64,000 bases of DNA, from positions 108,982-172,981 of the forward strand of contig JBNGIQ010009280.1 in NCBI GenBank assembly GCA_049999765.1, written 5' to 3'. How positions within the stretch are numbered: position 1 is the first letter of the stretch; each line of letters opens with the position of its first letter. Of this stretch, positions 53,871 to 62,718 are shown in pieces. The stretch is from Phaeoceros laevis. Taxonomy: Eukaryota > Anthocerotophyta > Anthocerotopsida > Notothyladales. The translations under genes and the position numbers were made by a program. The notes under the pieces were generated by a model that worked only from the letters and a program-made list of their open reading frames with translations, did no database searches and had not been told where the DNA came from.

Positions 53871-54284
53871 ATGGCCGGGTTGAAAACTGTGTGCAGTACC
53901 GTGTGGGAGGCAATGGCCGTGTACCTATTGCCGCACGATGTTGGTCGGCTGCAACTTGTGGACAAAGAGCTATGGTGTACGCTAAAGGTACCATCGCTGC
54001 GGGCACAGTATTGTGCTCTGTTAGAGTTGCCATCGTGCAAAGAGTGCGGTCGGATTTCGGTGAGCCGTTTCCATGCTGAGATGCATAGGCGCACCTTCCA
54101 CACAGGAGATCTTTCGTTGGAGCAATACGAAGCTTTGTTAGAGAAGTTGGATGGAATCGGACAGAGCGACTTCGACATTTTGGAGGCAGGAGATCTGCCA
54201 GAGGATTTGACTGTACTGGAGGAACAAGGATTGTGGGTATCATACATTGAGGATCGGATTTTGACCTGGAATGGGGAGTGTTGA
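53871..54284 (+). CDS. F-box-like plus C2H2 zinc finger ORF (137 aa, unknown)
   Basis: An ATG at 53871 opens a frame to the TGA at 54282-54284. Residues about 14-45 (AMAVYLLPHDVGRLQLVDKE, then LWCTL) look like an F-box: leucine, L-P-x-D, a hydrophobic LQLV, and K-x-L-W. Residues 56-77 give a canonical C2H2 finger: C56-x2-C59-x12-H72-x4-H77. The acidic C-terminal half (GDLSLEQYEALLEKLDGIG; DLPEDLTVLEEQGLW) has no family match. F-box proteins link substrates to SCF ubiquitin ligases, but the assignment here rests on the motif only. The stop lies exactly where a gypsy integrase fragment begins, so the gene may be chimeric or truncated. Confidence 0.4.
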   Translation: MAGLKTVCSTVWEAMAVYLLPHDVGRLQLVDKELWCTLKVPSLRAQYCALLELPSCKECGRISVSRFHAEMHRRTFHTGDLSLEQYEALLEKLDGIGQSDFDILEAGDLPEDLTVLEEQGLWVSYIEDRILTWNGEC

Positions 54285-54742
54285 ACTTGGCGACTGCGCA
54301 ACATCGCGATCAGCTTTGTTATGCTCGCACTCGGAGTGGGACTTGGAAGCCCAAGGTACGGAGGTTTGAAGTAGGGGATTTTGTTTATCTTAAACGGCGA
54401 CCGAAGGATACACTAGATGTTCCCACAAGCAGGGTTATCCTTCGGATTGTGGCAGTTCACACAAATGGTATTATGGAATTGGAAGGTTCTGATGGGCGCC
54501 GCTGGAAGGAGCATTTGAAGCATTGTGCCCCTTGCCATCTACCTCATCTTGACCCAGCTTTGAAGCCTACCACCTGGACCCCTCCTAAGGACTTCGAGTG
54601 CGACATTTGCGGGAGAATTGATGATGAAGACTCCCTTCTTATGTGTGACCGGTGCAACAGGGGTTGTCATATGTTTTGTCTAACCCCTGTTATGGAGGAA
54701 GTACCGGATGGTGAATGGTTTTGTCCCAAGTGTACTAAGTGA
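54284..54742 (+). pseudogene. Gypsy integrase C-terminal region fused to a PHD finger
   Basis: The frame begins inside a Ty3/gypsy integrase (NLATAQHRDQLCYART), continues through its C-terminal beta-rich domain (VGDFVYLKRR; RVILRIVAVHTNGIMELEG) and ends in a complete PHD finger: CDIC at the start, CDRC, then H and C in GCHMFC, and CPKC at the end, giving the C4-H-C3 pattern, followed by a stop after four more residues. Chromoviruses carry a chromodomain in this position; a PHD finger, which reads histone H3 tails, would be an alternative chromatin-targeting module. Everything upstream of the integrase tail is missing. Confidence 0.8.
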
Positions 54743-54821
54743 GTACGGGACCGCATAGTTGAAGTCAGAGTGCAAACTGACCCTCTACCAGATGCTCAAT
54801 CTGCAGGGAGGGAAGCGAGTG

Positions 54822-54914
54822 ACTCCAAAATCATCAACTGGTGATGATTTTATTGCTCACTGGTGTGAGCAATAAGGTCCTCCTCAATGACAGACACCGC
54901 GCTACAGCTGTCAT
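54822..54914 (+). repeat. Direct repeat of about 93 bp, copy 1
   Basis: Begins AAGCGAGTGACTCCAAAATC and contains TTATTGCTCACTGGTGTGAG. Copy 2 is at 55261-55353, about 440 bp downstream. A purine-rich tract (AGGGAGGGAAGCGAG) overlaps its start and would suit a gypsy polypurine tract. Confidence 0.8.
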
Positions 54915-55267
54915 GCCGCAGCAGGACCTGAGTAGGATTAATGCAATTAAATGAGTGAAGGTTAGATCGCAGGTTAAAGGCCAGGATTTGTTAATGAACC
55001 CAAGTTGAGGCCTGAAGCTAAACCCAAAGGAAATCCCTTTGGGTTTACCAATGAACTGTGGTTAGACTTCAGGTTAGATTTAGGGTTAGGTCAAGATGAC
55101 CTGTAATCCGCACCGGACCACCTGATTGGTCCGTTTGCGGTATTTAAGAAGCAAGCAACAGAGCCCAGATGGACTCTGTTGTCTTGGGCAAGCAGTAAAG
55201 CTGGCTGTTGTGTGATAGCTATCTCAAGCCAACATCCCTCCGCACCTCTCTTTCTCTTTTAAGCGAG
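54829..55267 (+). repeat. Probable gypsy LTR (about 440 bp)
   Basis: It lies just downstream of the integrase-PHD ORF and a purine tract, starts TGACTCC, holds a TATA-like GTATTTAAG near 55140 with a CAGAGcCCAG/CTCTG inverted pair after it and a pyrimidine-rich end. Its first 86 bp are repeated from 55268. No matching full second LTR or TG...CA pair is present, so the borders are approximate. Confidence 0.4.
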
Positions 55268-55353
55268 TGACTCCAAAATCATCAACCAGTGATGATTTTA
55301 TTGCTCACTGGTGTGAGCAATAAGGTCCTGCTCAATGACAAACACCGCGCGAC
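55261..55353 (+). repeat. Direct repeat of about 93 bp, copy 2
   Basis: Same sequence as 54822-54914 with a few substitutions. It then diverges at CCGCGC. Possibly a truncated second LTR. Confidence 0.8.
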
Positions 55354-55686
55354 ACTCGCCAGGGGAGAACACAAACCGTGCACAGAGGGATTTCATCAGG
55401 GGGTATCAGTACGGCTCGAGATCAATAGCGGACGGGCAGACATTTTTGGAGTGGGACCAGTGGCAGTCTAGAAATAGTTGTGGCTCGAGGCGATCTTGTT
55501 CAACTTGAATCACGCTTGCATTTTGCTCGGCCAAGAACCACTGTTGGAAGAGGTCGAGTTCAATTATTAGCAAGCGTTCACCTTGTTGAATCTTTCTTGG
55601 AAGAAACATGACACTGCCATGGAACCATAGAACCTGTCCAAGTTGAGGGCATTGAGGCTTTGAGGCGTTGGAGCACGAAAGGGGTG

Positions 55687-56058
55687 TTAATGGAGTCTGA
55701 CAACATCAAAGCAAAGCTGAGGGTTCAGCACAACGGGGTAGAAGAGCTGTTGGACGAAGCCGCACAAGATTGGGAAGAAACAGACGTTGTGGAAAAAATC
55801 TTGTACGACGCCGTCTTCAAAGCGACACCGCCTTGGGTAAGGGCTGGCCGCGACCCCGTGCGTTTGATTCCGCTGCTGGAACAGGTTGTGAAGGTCGAGA
55901 AGCTCAAAGCTAAGGTGGCAGGAAGGCCTTTTGAGTTGAAGCACATCATTGGAGAAGTAGACAATAAGATTCGCAGCCTGGGCACGGCACTGGAGGCAGC
56001 AAGAACGAGCATGAGCATAGATGCCACGCAGAGGACGTACTTCTTGCAGGAGGGCTGA
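55687..56058 (+). CDS. ORF upstream of the gypsy gag (about 123 aa, unknown)
   Basis: Frame with in-phase ATG codons at its 5' end, charged and helical (VEELLDEAAQDWEETDVVEK; LIPLLEQVVKVEKLKAKVAG). It has no recognised domain. Position before the gag region of the gypsy remnant suggests a gag or leader part. The following 800 bp are interrupted by stops. Confidence 0.3.
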   Translation, partial: LMESDNIKAKLRVQHNGVEELLDEAAQDWEETDVVEKILYDAVFKATPPWVRAGRDPVRLIPLLEQVVKVEKLKAKVAGRPFELKHIIGEVDNKIRSLGTALEAARTSMSIDATQRTYFLQEG

Positions 56059-56245
56059 GAAGAAAGCTAAGCCAAGGCTGCAGAAAGTCGTGAAGGCTGC
56101 TAGGGAGTTCTCCAGAGCACAAGGCACCGATCTTGCACGTTTCGACCGAACGGTGACAAATCTTGTGCAATTTTGGGAGCCAGCAGAGCCAGCTAGCCAC
56201 CGGACAAGCTGTGGGCTGTGTGAGCTTCTCTGGATTCTCGCTTGC

Positions 56246-56382
56246 ACCTGAATGTGGAAAGTGGGAGGTCGGCGTGGTTCTTGTTGGGCAAGATGGCAGA
56301 AAGAGAGGCGAGAGGTTTTGAAGGCACAACGTGTTAGAAGGGGGCTTCCAACGACTTGGAAAGTGCAACTCAGGGGCATACC
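56246..56382 (+). repeat. Direct repeat of about 137 bp, copy 1
   Basis: Matches 57652-57786 (shared TGGAAAGTGGGAGGT, GGGCAAGATGGCAGAAAGAG and GTGTTAGAAGGGGGC strings) at roughly 85 percent. It translates to the same WEVGVVL.GQDGRKRGE frame in both copies. Confidence 0.8.
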
Positions 56383-56855
56383 GCGGCCTTTTGGCATTGC
56401 CAACGCACCGTACTTACACCAAACCATGTGGAAGTTCTTTCTTGCTGGCGCAATAGCAGAAGCCGTGGCTCGCAGGGATGCGGATGAGGTTAGGGCGCAC
56501 AGGCAGGCTTAGGCATACCTCGTGTTGCCAGGAGCAAAGAGCAGCCGAACAAGCGTTCGACGTGCTCTGTGACGAGAGCGCACCTGGCTAGGAACAGCAC
56601 AATGTCCGGGGCTCATTAATTTCTCAGTGAGAAACTTTAGCACTCAAGGCCTGGATGCCTGCAGATTGTACATATGGTTTCCTTTCAATAAATCTGTCGA
56701 GTTCTTTTGAGCATGTGAGTGCCACGAGGAACAAATTCAATTTTGAGCGAAGGAACCCACACGACCAGCCTTTATTCATGGTGCAAGTGCACCAAATGCC
56801 CAAGGAATCAACCAAGCAGCCACACTTTCCTCCGATCCACCGACGAGTTTGAGCA

Positions 56856-57284
56856 ATGTCTGGGGTGTCAGAGGACACCAGCGGCATTGCAACTTGTCTT
56901 CGGAGAAGGGAGAGGCCGGTTGCAAAGTTGATGGTAGAGCCAGCAAGGCCAGCTAAAAGGGCACATACGGTGAGCATTCGCGGCGGGACTCTAGCCAAGC
57001 CCGTGCAGGAATTACTAGCCAGTGATATTCCTACACCGCACGATGTGCCGCCTGAAGGGAATGCACTAGCTGCAACACCTCCACGCCCAATCAGGCCAGC
57101 AAGTCCAGTGACCCCGGGCACTACGTTGAAGCAGTATAGGGTGCAAGACCTCACAGCTGAAGAGATTTCAGACCCCAAAATTCAAGAGATGGCCCGCATT
57201 CTACAGATGGAAAGACACAAGCATGTTGTCATGAGACAAGTCAATGAGAAAAGGGTTGCTCAAGGAAGCAGTGCATTTCGATGA
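56856..57284 (+). pseudogene. Gypsy gag N-terminal region (Pro-rich)
   Basis: Open frame of 142 codons with a Pro/Ala/Thr-rich centre (PPRPIRPASPVTPGTT) and a charged helix (EEISDPKIQEMARILQMERH, then KHVV). This is common for the N-terminal part of plant gypsy gag proteins. It is followed 100 bp later by the gag core in another frame. Assignment is by position and composition. Confidence 0.4.
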
Positions 57285-57465
57285 GGACGAGGATGAACCT
57301 ACCCACAATGCTGACCTTTGAAAGAGGGCCAAATTTTAGTTCATCTCATGTGCAAATCAGCCTCCAACAGAAATTCTTAAATGGGTGCAGGCATTCGATG
57401 ACTATTTTGACAACGTGAGCATGTCGGAGAAGGAGAAGATCAGCTTGGCATCACACCACACCATG

Positions 57466-57578
57466 AAGTCAGCAAAATCTTGGTGTATAGCAATGAAGCT
57501 TGATGGCAAGCTAGGAATGAAGCCTATCATCAAATCTTGGGAAGTGTGGAAGGCTGAGTTCCTACAGAATTTCTTGCC
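57466..57578 (+). repeat. Duplicated gag segment, copy 1 (partner 57789-57903)
   Basis: Both copies start AAGTCAGCAAAATCTTGGTG and contain ATCATCAAATCTTGGGAAGT. They are about 88 percent identical. A shorter stretch (GAAGGGCAGACTTG..AATTCCATGTGG) after each copy is also shared. Confidence 0.85.
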
Positions 57579-57651
57579 TAAAGCCGAAGGGCAGACTTGC
57601 TAAATTCCATGTGGAATTCACACTCGAGGCATGCCTCTGAACTCTTGCTTG

Positions 57652-57786
57652 CACCTAAAGGTGGAAAGTGGGAGGTTGGCGTGGTTCTTGCTGGGCAAGA
57701 TGGCAGAAAGAGAGGCGAGTGGTTTTGAAGGCATAGCGTGTTAGAAGGGGGCCTTCTGCGGCTTGGAGAGTGCACTCACGGGCATA
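57652..57786 (+). repeat. Direct repeat of about 137 bp, copy 2
   Basis: Partner of 56246-56382. It sits exactly between the two copies of the gag segment. Confidence 0.8.
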
Positions 57787-58345
57787 CTGCGAAGTCAGCA
57801 AAATCTTGGTGGAGAGCAAGGAAGCTTGATGGCGAGCTAGGAAAGAAGCATATCATCAAATCTTGGGAAGTGTGGAAGGCTAAGTTTTTGCAAAATTTCT
57901 TGCATGCAGATTACACCAAGCAATGCTGGAAGGCCTTCTATGACCAGGAGCCGAAGGGCAGACTTGTTGAATTCCATGTGGAATTCACCGATGTCACACT
58001 CAAGTTGCCAGATTTGCCAGAAGATGCCAAAATCACAAAATATTGTCATGTCATCAAACCTGAATATGCGCTTGCTGTCTCTCAACAAAAATGCACAACC
58101 ATGGAGGCTGCCATGCGTGCCGCATTAGAAATTGAGCAGTGCAATGACAGCAAGAGAGCAGAGGCGGCTCCCATGTACAACAGACAGTATGGTACTTGGA
58201 AGCCAAGGTATGGAGGTGAGGGAGCTCACAAACCTGTCGAGCGACAGGTCAACATGGTGCAAGCACCTCCAACACCCTCAAAGACCATCACCTTCAAGAG
58301 GCGCATTGAACCTGAGAGGCAAGAACTCATGAAGCGAGGCAAGCG

Positions 58346-58364
58346 TGTGTGTGTGTGTGTGTGT
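58346..58364 (+). repeat. (GT)n microsatellite
   Basis: About nine GT units at the end of the gag frame, followed by a motif (TGAGGAGGTTAT...GGGTCCC) that also occurs at 858-883 and 1538-1574. Confidence 0.85.
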
Positions 58365-58399
58365 GATTTTTGAGGAGGTTATCGATCCATGAAGGGTCC

Positions 58400-58890
58400 C
58401 CCCCTTGCCCTTGCTGGGGCACCTGCAAGTGCTTCATTTGCATGGAGCCTCACCACATTGCACGTTATTGCAAGCACAGGGCTGCATATGATCAGTGGAT
58501 GCGTGAGCAGGGTTTTCCTTCAGCTGGACAGCCCGAACCACCAGCCAAACAGATCAATGCATGCTTGCATGGCATCAACAGCCCCTCTAAGCTGACAGCC
58601 ATCATGGAAGAAGAACCCGGTTTGCCAACAGGAGTTGCACTAGCTGCCAAGCGATTGCCAACTGCGTGTAGCCCTGTCTAGGCAAGCAAACAAAGGGAGA
58701 TCAGCAGCTTAGCCAAGAGAGCTCAAGCCGAGAAAGATAATGTCAAGTATCCCCTCAGGACTGCATGGATCAAAATGAAGGGCACATTAGGAGGAAGGGC
58801 CGTCACCATTCTCATCGATGGAGGTGCAAATCATTCATATGTCAGAGCCTCAGTGGCCAGAGTAGTTGATGTCAAATGTACAATGATGAA
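58400..58890 (+). pseudogene. Gypsy zinc knuckle and aspartic protease
   Basis: A CCHC knuckle (CFICMEPHHIARYC, C-x2-C-x4-H-x4-C) starts near 58433, in a frame ending at 58681. After a stop, the protease appears near 58790 as GGRAVTILIDGGANHSYV, where D-G-G-A takes the place of the usual D-S/T-G-A. The knuckle packages RNA and the protease matures the polyprotein. The region up to reverse transcriptase is shorter than usual, so part is deleted. Confidence 0.75.
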
Positions 58891-58915
58891 GATCATGAAA
58901 TGGTGAAATTGGAGA

Positions 58916-60160
58916 GTGGCAAGATGGAGACAACTGAAATTCACCACGTTGAAGGAGAAGTGGCCTTCCAAGGATACTCGGAAGTCCGCCATCCAGGGGT
59001 TCACAGAGCCAAGAGTATCACTATGGGCTGCACCTGTCCTAATTGTTAAACATCGCTGCAGAAAACTCAGAATGTGCAAAGACTATCGAGGTCTAAATTC
59101 TGTGACTATCAAAAACCGTTTTCAGCTACCCAGGATTGAGGAAATCATGGACAGCAGCCTTGTTGGAGCCACTATCTTTTCAAAGATCGACCTTCAACAA
59201 GGGTTTCATCAAATCCGCATCAGGCAGGGTGATGAGCACAAGACAACTTTCCGCACTCGGTTCGGCCATTTCTAGTTCCTTGTGATGCCCTTCGGTCTCA
59301 CCAACGCCCCTGCAACATTCCAGGCAATCATGGTTAGCATTTTGCGCAAGTATATTGGGAAGTTCTGCGAAGTATTTGTAGACGACATTCTTGTCTACAA
59401 CAAAAGCAAGGAGGAGCACAAGCAGCACCTTATCTTAGTGCTGACTATCCTTAGAGAAGAGAAGTTGTTTGTCAGGCAAGCAAAATGCAAGTTTTTCCAA
59501 ACTGAAGTAGCATACTTGGGATTCGTGGTATTAGCAGAGGACATAGCTATCGATCCTACAAAAGTGGCAGACATAGTCAACTGGCCTGTACCAAGAAACA
59601 TTACAGAGGTACACAAATATTTTTAGGCATGGCTGTACAAATGCGATCATTTGTAGATGGTTATGCAAAAATAGTAGTGCCATTGACTGACCTCACATGC
59701 AAGGAAGCCAAGTTTCCCATGGGGGATGCAGCAGTAGCAGCTTTCAATCAGATCAAGGTGGCCATCATTGCCACCACAGTCATGGCACTTCCAGATACAT
59801 CCAAGCCTTTCTTGGTAAGGACAGATGCATCAAACCTCACCATTGGAGCTTTGCTGCAGCAGGACAATAAGAATGTAGCATTCATGAGCAAAAAACTTCA
59901 AGGTGCTGAGCGCAATTATCCAGTTCATGACAAAGAAATGCTAGCCATCGTGCAAGCTTTGAAGAATTGTAGGCATTACATGTATGGAGCTGAATTTACA
60001 GTTGTCACGGATCACCAGTCTCTCATTCACTTCTTCTAGCAGCCCTCCCTCAATCCCAGACAACACATATGGGCTGAGTTCTTCTCTGAATTCAATTTCA
60101 CCATCAAATATTCACCTGGCAAAACAAATGACATCGCTGATGCCCTCAGCTAAAGGCCAA
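58916..60160 (+). pseudogene. Gypsy reverse transcriptase and RNase H
   Basis: Blocks are LRMCKDYRGLNSVTIKNRF, FSKIDLQQGFHQIRI, KTTFRTRFGHF, FLVMPFGLTNAPATFQ and the catalytic VFVDDILVYN near 59380. RNase H follows with PFLVRTDASNLTIGALLQQD, KKLQGAERNYPVHDKEMLAI, TVVTDHQSLIHFF and NDIADALS. In-frame or near-frame stops occur after RFGHF (59275), HKYF (about 59624), IHFF (60039) and ADALS (60151). The N-terminal part of the domain is fused abruptly to a foreign frame near 58950. The copy is dead. Confidence 0.92.
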
Positions 60161-60803
60161 GTGCAACAAGGGTGCAAACTGAATCCATGATTTGGGTTGA
60201 AGTGCATGAGGGACTCACCTCTGATCCATACTTGCAGACTTTGGCTGACCAGCTTCTCACAGATCTCAAGGTAGGCAGGCCTTCAAGTGTAGGAGACAAA
60301 TTCAGCTTGCATCAAGGATACATGTACCGCAGAGGCCGCTTATGCATTCCTGCTCAGATGGAAGAGCTGAAGAAACATATTCTCCATGACCTGCATGATA
60401 CCCCGGCCCTATGGCAGGCCTCTGCGGAATCGATAAGACATTAGACAGACTTTCAAAGTATTACTGGTGGAAAGGGCTGCGCAAAGATTGCATTGCACAT
60501 GTGAAAGCATGTGTACCTTGCCAGCAGTCTAAGTATGAACGGTTGAAGCCTGCAGGGCTCCTCATGCCATTGCAGGTTGCAGATGGAAAGTGGCAAAGCA
60601 TGTCTTGTGATTCTATCACAGGCCTGCCCAGGAGCAAGCGTGGAAATGACGCCATCTGGACCTGCGTGGACAGACTCACCAAACAGAGTCATTTTATTCC
60701 AGTCAAGACAACTGTGACAGCAAGAGGGCTGGTGCCAATTTTTATGCGGGAGATATTCAGGCTCCATGGCTGCCCAGCCGAAATCGTTATTGACCGTGAG
60801 ACC

Positions 60804-60820
60804 AAGTTCACGGCAAGGTT
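60804..60820 (+). repeat. SINE target-site duplication, left (17 bp)
   Basis: AAGTTCACGGCAAGGTT; the right copy at 61055-61071 differs at one base. Confidence 0.9.
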
Positions 60821-61054
60821 GTCCCCTCGGGGACATCCAAGTGGTTGTGACTTGGGCCTTCCAAAGTGAAGACCCGGGTTCAATCCCGTTTCTCGACCAA
60901 AAACTCAGGGTTCAATCCCGTAGTGTTTCTCGACACAAAATCAACAAGTTATTTCTGAGCAAGAAGTGCTACTGAGCTAGTAGCATTGTAACACCCTAGC
61001 TCCATGATTGTGGAGCTTTGATATATAAAGATCCGTGCCATTGTCGCTAAAAAA
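60821..61054 (+). mobile_element. SINE, tRNA-headed, 234 bp
   Basis: It interrupts the gypsy integrase and is flanked by a 17-bp duplication with one mismatch. The head has an A-box-like TGGTTGTGACTTGGG (60842) and a perfect B box GGTTCAATCCC (60877), 35 nt apart, as in Pol III-transcribed tRNA-derived SINEs. A second B-box-like unit (GGTTCAATCCC, 60909) with its TTTCTCGAC neighbour shows a short internal duplication. The 3' end is an A run after GCT. SINEs depend on a LINE partner for copying; the LINE in this window cannot be shown to be that partner. Confidence 0.88.
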
Positions 61055-61071
61055 AAGTTCACCGCAAGGTT
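61055..61071 (+). repeat. SINE target-site duplication, right (17 bp)
   Basis: AAGTTCACCGCAAGGTT, after which the integrase frame goes on. Confidence 0.9.
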
Positions 61072-61319
61072 TTGGACTGCCTTCATTTGCTCCCTAGGCA
61101 TACATCAGAGTTTGATGTCAGCATACCATCCCCAGGGGAATGGCCAGACACAGAAAAACAATGCGACAACGGAGGATTTGCTTAGACCATTCTATCATGA
61201 CAAACATAGCGCATGGGAGGACTTTTTACCTTTGTTGGAGTATGCCTACAATTTTTCAAAGCATGCCATGTCACCAAAGCTTAGAGGCTATTGTGGGCGA
61301 TGGGTGTGTGGCACGCGAC

Positions 61320-62130
61320 AGGGAGCAACACCGACTGTCCCCTCCGACTAGACAAGCAAGGCGTAGGCTGAGTAAAGTTAGCTGGGCGCTGCCGCCTCTC
61401 TCATCTCTCTACTCTGGACAGCTCAAGACACAAGGGTTCGTGGCCCTCCCTACCTCTTTAGTTGTTCTGCAAGTTGTGAGAATTCTCAGCTGGTCCATAG
61501 CACAGCTAGCTAACCCATGCATGTGTTGTGAAAGACTTGTAATTGAAAGGAGCAGCAAGCACGGCTGGTGCATCCATTTGCAGGCCCGGGCCCGTAACCG
61601 GTTTTGTGCATGTGATCGTAATTTGCATCTAGCTCTTGCTAGTTGCGTGAGCCAAGAACCTGAAATTGTCTTTGCGTTGTTGTATGAATTTGTGAAAGTT
61701 GTGTTTTCACGGCGCTCTACTTGCATAACAACTGTACCATGCTTGTGTATGCAAGCCCTAGGCTCAGCTTAGTGTGCAGTTCACATGTGAGAGGCAGTGG
61801 CTTGGCACCTTGACCTGCTCACCCAAAAGAGGCGATTTGCGTCGAGGCTGCAGACTAGAACAGTGGTCCAACATGCATGTCCAAGAAGTTCACAAGGAGC
61901 AGCGATTTGGCAGCATGACTTTAGCTGAGGTGGCAGACGCCAGGGGGGACTCTGTCAAATTTGTTTGGCTGTCTTTGTGGGACGAGATTGTAGTGAAGTT
62001 GTGGGATTTAATGATGCTGTTGCCAGCTGATAAGAATTACGATGTTGTGCCGGATGTTTAGGGTTCTCACTCTTTGAGAATTCTAACGTAGCTAGGGCCT
62101 CTAAGGCGCCCACTCTTTGAGATTTCTAAC
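61320..62130. other. Weakly coding stretch after the gypsy remnant
   Basis: A plus-strand frame at 61774-62061 contains FGSMTLAEVADARGDSVKF and a Trp/Leu-rich end, with no family match. The string CTCACTCTTTGAGAATTCTAAC recurs in diverged form within 50 bp (62066 and 62110), a short direct repeat. No gene is supported. Confidence 0.35.
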
Positions 62131-62380
62131 ATAGCTTAGTGCAAGGCATACGAGGCATGCCTTACACATACGGGCTGCGACAATGGGCTGCGGTGAGAAG
62201 CGACCTCGTGTGGACTCGAGCTAAAATAGAGGAGCCGCCAGCAGCAGTGTTAGAAGCTCCAGACCAGGAGGAGGAAGAAGCTACATACTCAGTGGGGCAA
62301 AACGTTGGGGTTGGCTCTGCCCAGGAGCAGGGACCTGTAGAAAAAGGAGAATTCATTTTCCATCACCTAAAGAGGGAGAG

Positions 62381-62674
62381 GTGCTAGGGACAGGGACTGC
62401 AGATGCAGGCGTGCAGTTTCCAGTCACAGCAGTGAGTCCAGGCTTGTGGAGCACAGCTGTGAGCATAGTCGACCTAGATTTTGGCATGGAGACCCCACAG
62501 CATGGTGCTAGGCACAAGTTTTCGGGTAGGACAGGAAGTATGACACTAAAGGAATTTAGAATGTGGCACGGAGCCATGACTATGAAATTCACTCTCAAGC
62601 ATGGTGTGAATTACACACCGCAGGTGGCTTTCCAACAATTGGGACAATACGTCACCGAGGAGGCGGGAGACTAG
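62381..62674 (+). pseudogene. Possible retrotransposon gag-like fragment
   Basis: The frame contains SGRTGSMTLKEFRMWHGAMT and then FTLKHGVNYTPQVAFQQLGQ, a pattern (graph of F-x-G...F...W...F....L) reminiscent of the start of a gypsy gag capsid domain. It is 97 codons long and followed by a stop; an acidic frame (DQEEEEATYSVGQN) precedes it. The assignment rests on pattern only. Confidence 0.28.
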
Positions 62675-62718
62675 TATGAACCACATTATGAGAACTTGCT
62701 GAGACCAGTGACCACCAA

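Larger units (their letters stand above)
57385..58373 (+). pseudogene. Ty3/gypsy gag core, rearranged
   Basis: Retrotransposon gag signature: a Trp-containing helix (IKSWEVWKAEFLQNFLP; repeated as IKSWEVWKAKFLQNFLHADY), then KGRLVEFHVEFTDVTLKLPD and a Lys/Arg-rich tail. The segment 57466-57578 is repeated at 57789-57903, and between the copies lies the second 137-bp repeat (57652-57786). So the gag was built from two overlapping copies by duplication or unequal exchange. The second frame runs 211 codons to a (GT)n microsatellite at 58346-58364, where the frame ends. Confidence 0.75.
60170..61300 (+). pseudogene. Gypsy integrase, split by a SINE
   Basis: The HHCC zinc region (HILHDLHDTPAL; KACVPCQQSKYERLKP) is followed by the catalytic core with CDSITGLPRSKRGNDAIWTC (first Asp) and IDRETKFTARL (second Asp). 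The SINE at 60821-61054 then interrupts it. After the SINE the core resumes (KFTARFWTAF; SAYHPQGNGQTQKN). Where the family has the third catalytic residue Glu (GQTE), this copy has Gln, so the active site is lost. A frameshift near 60412 separates zinc region and core. The C-terminal domain is missing after about 61290. Confidence 0.9.
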
